Assembly: GCF_050436995.1 (NCBI RefSeq)
Contig: NC_134749.1
Location: 13,782,001-13,846,000 of the forward strand
Direction of reading: 5' to 3'
Length of the DNA: 64,000 nt
From: Anticarsia gemmatalis
Taxonomy: Eukaryota > Arthropoda > Insecta > Lepidoptera > Erebidae
The number at the start of each line of letters is the position of its first letter. Position 1 is the stretch's first letter. A program made the translations under genes and the position numbers. The notes under the pieces are model-generated. The model saw only the letters and a program-made list of their open reading frames with translations. It was not told the origin of the DNA and searched no databases. Shown here piece after piece: positions 54,501-57,500 of this stretch.

Positions 54501-57500
54501 ATTGATAGCCATTTTGTGAACCCCAAACATTGCAAATCAATAAAATCATAACAAGTCTCTCAGAAATCAGTCAAGAGTTATTACTTTGATTGATTATAAC
54601 TAGTAATTTTATTACAAAGGTTCTCATAGCCATTCAAGGAAAATTGCCTAATTGTTTTAAGGTACTTCTCAAAACAAAAATTATATTTTCCGGGAAAAAT
54701 TATTAGTATTTTGAAAGTACCTGTATTGTTTAAGGAAATATTGTATTGTTGTTCCTTGAAGTGCTTGCCTAATTGAGTGGCTTCCTACTACATTTAAGGC
54801 TATGTTTTTAATAAGACAAAGCAGGTTATAAGTCTGTGTTCTTATAAATATAATAATACGAGTACTCCTCCGTGGCGCAGTGGGTTGTGGGAACCACAAA
54901 TAATTGTTTAGGGTCTGGTTGTGCTTTGTGTCCGTTGTTTGTATGTTTGTAAAAGTCCCCGCGGCACAAGAGCAATTCTTAGTGCGCCTTTAAAAAAAAC
55001 AAAATTCGTCTCGCGACTTCGTCCACTCGAAAAGAATTACTAGTACTTTGTAAAATATACAATTATAATAGACAATCATGTATATTTACTACCTTTTACT
55101 AAACTGACATTTTGTCTACAGTGGCGCTGTGCACAAAAGCCTGAAGGATCATCAAGCGACTACGAGCTATATCACGAACCACATAAGAGGTGTTATTTAC
55201 AGGTATAGATTTTCTTTCTATCAGATTTCAAATGATTTTGTAACTAAATAAAACAGTGATCATATTTTAAAAAGCCTTTGTGGTTACTTTTCATTAAATT
55301 CAAAATCAACAGTCTGACGGAGTGAAAAAACTGCTAAACCGTGATAAACATAATTTGTGTTATAAAGGATATAATCGTGAAGAAAACAGGGTGTTTAATA
55401 CAATCATACATAAATAAAATCACTCTTTCCTTCCATAGATATAGACAGAAAGAAGGCTGTTTAATTTTCGTGAAGTACCTATCATTTGTATCTATTTGAA
55501 CAATCTTAAAGATCCAATAATTTCAATATTTGAATCTAACACTTTTTAAAATGATTTATTTGTTTCTTTGAAGACGACAATTCAATCAAGAAACCAAGTC
55601 AATTAGTCAAATATTTCGACTTCGAATCTCTGAAAATACCGACCAACTTACGCATAAATAATATTCCAACTACTTAGTTATCAATCTTGAATAATATTAA
55701 ATCTATAAATGTACTATAAATAGCAAATTTAATTCGATTCGACTATAATAGGTTTCGTTCTTATTATGATCATAAATAATAAAACTTTTACTTACCTATT
55801 TTAGTCCTATCACTTTATTATTTTTATTTTTTTATATTCTAGTACTTTGATTGTTTTCGATTTGTATGAGATTTTTTCTATAAATATGTTTAATTCTACT
55901 TAATTATTATAGGTTAAGTCGGTTAATAACTTAGTAGTTATATGTAGGTCATCGTTACAGCTTATTCAGGATTCGGCCGAGAGTTATTATTAAGTGGTTC
56001 CAGGAACATTGTTAGTAAAAGTACTTTTGTACAAAATAATCGTTCGGGAAAATGATATGTATGTACACAGTTATATACATAATAATATTATTTCCCCGAA
56101 CTACTAAACAAATACTCAAAACATGAAATCAATCGAATCAAAAACACATCACTGAAAACCACAATTTAAATAGGATTAGTGGTTTACACAAACATACATT
56201 GTCAATCATCCGTTCACCTCAAACGCATTTATCGACGGCCCCCGTGGCGCAGTGGTTAAGGTGGTCGCCACATCACTACCAGTGCGTTGGGAGGCTGTGG
56301 GTTCGATTCCCACGCGATTTCTGTGGTCCACGAGTAGTTGTTTTAGGTCTAATTGAACTTTGTTTCTGTTGTTTGTATGTTTGTAAAAGTCCCCGCGACA
56401 CAAGAGCAATTCTGTTTGTGAGTTGTCTTTTAAAACAAAAAAAAATCGTCTTATTTATGTTGTGGAATAACATTTCCATTTTAGTACAAAAACGTATTAC
56501 TATTTAAATAAATCGTCCCATTTCGTTTAAATTTGCAAAATGTAAGACCCAGTTCAATTAATTACCACCACAATTTACCCACTAACTACTGGAAAAAACT
56601 CAAAACGTTTGACCTGAATGAGGTTACTTTCATTCCTAATTGTATGAGACCTCACTTCATTAGCGCAGCGTCTGTGATATCCTTTTGCCGACCATTCAGA
56701 AATAAATTAGGGTAGATTAGGCAGATAGGCTATTAGGTAAAATAAGGGTAGAATAGTTAGGGGTAAAATCTGGACCTTTATTAAAAGGTCTTATAGTCGT
56801 AAAATTACTTTGTGCCTGGCCTTTTTTCCAACAATGTTTGAGTCGGCTTACAGTCTCACTGGATGCAGCTGTATACTAGTATTTTTCGTAGAGCGATTGT
56901 TATGAAGCATTAAGTTGAGTGAGTGAATTGTCTCACAATATTTATTTATTTATTAGTAAACATCCAACAAAAAAATGTGCCTAAACACATTACCCTCCTT
57001 TGCACCGCGCAGTCGGGTAATAATCAAAAATTAATAATTAAATCGAAGAAACGTCTGCCTAATTTATTAAACCAGACAACATATAAAAGTACCACTTATA
57101 TAAACAAAGAATGACCTAGAAATACTAGGAATAAAATGTCCCCAATGCAAATATGTCTCGGCCCGTTTAACTTAAAACGCGACACGGTGTGATAGCCAAA
57201 ATGGATTCTTGGAAGACAATAAATCTACATGCCTGAGGAAGCAGCAGCTATTCGGGTGGGATTGTTCGGATTCCGGCCAAAGGCTTTGTTTAGAATTCCA
57301 CGGATAAATGGATCGCGGCAAATGAATGAATTAAATCAACGGTAAAGTATTAAATGAATGTGTTTTATTTGTTTTTGGGCATGTCAAAGTCAGAGTGTAT
57401 TTATTGTGGAATCACAGGTACAAAGTAGATGGCACAAAGAGTGATCAGCCAGGTCTCGCCAGTGAGGCATACAATAACATTGTAATAACAATTTTTGAGG

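Larger units (their letters stand above)
45910..55121 (+). other. Intron 6 (9212 bp)
   Basis: The donor is GTAAGG. It contains four S1-family SINEs, an F-family repeat, a LINE end, a truncated Helitron, a Helitron-like tail, an S3 SINE remnant, a hairpin (50923-50980) and three MITE copies, one of them fold-back. I see nothing in 47190-47500, 47700-48110, 49080-49680, 51540-51950, 52120-52790 and 52900-54240, apart from an unrecognised 109-codon minus-strand frame at 53135-53464. Confidence 0.8.
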
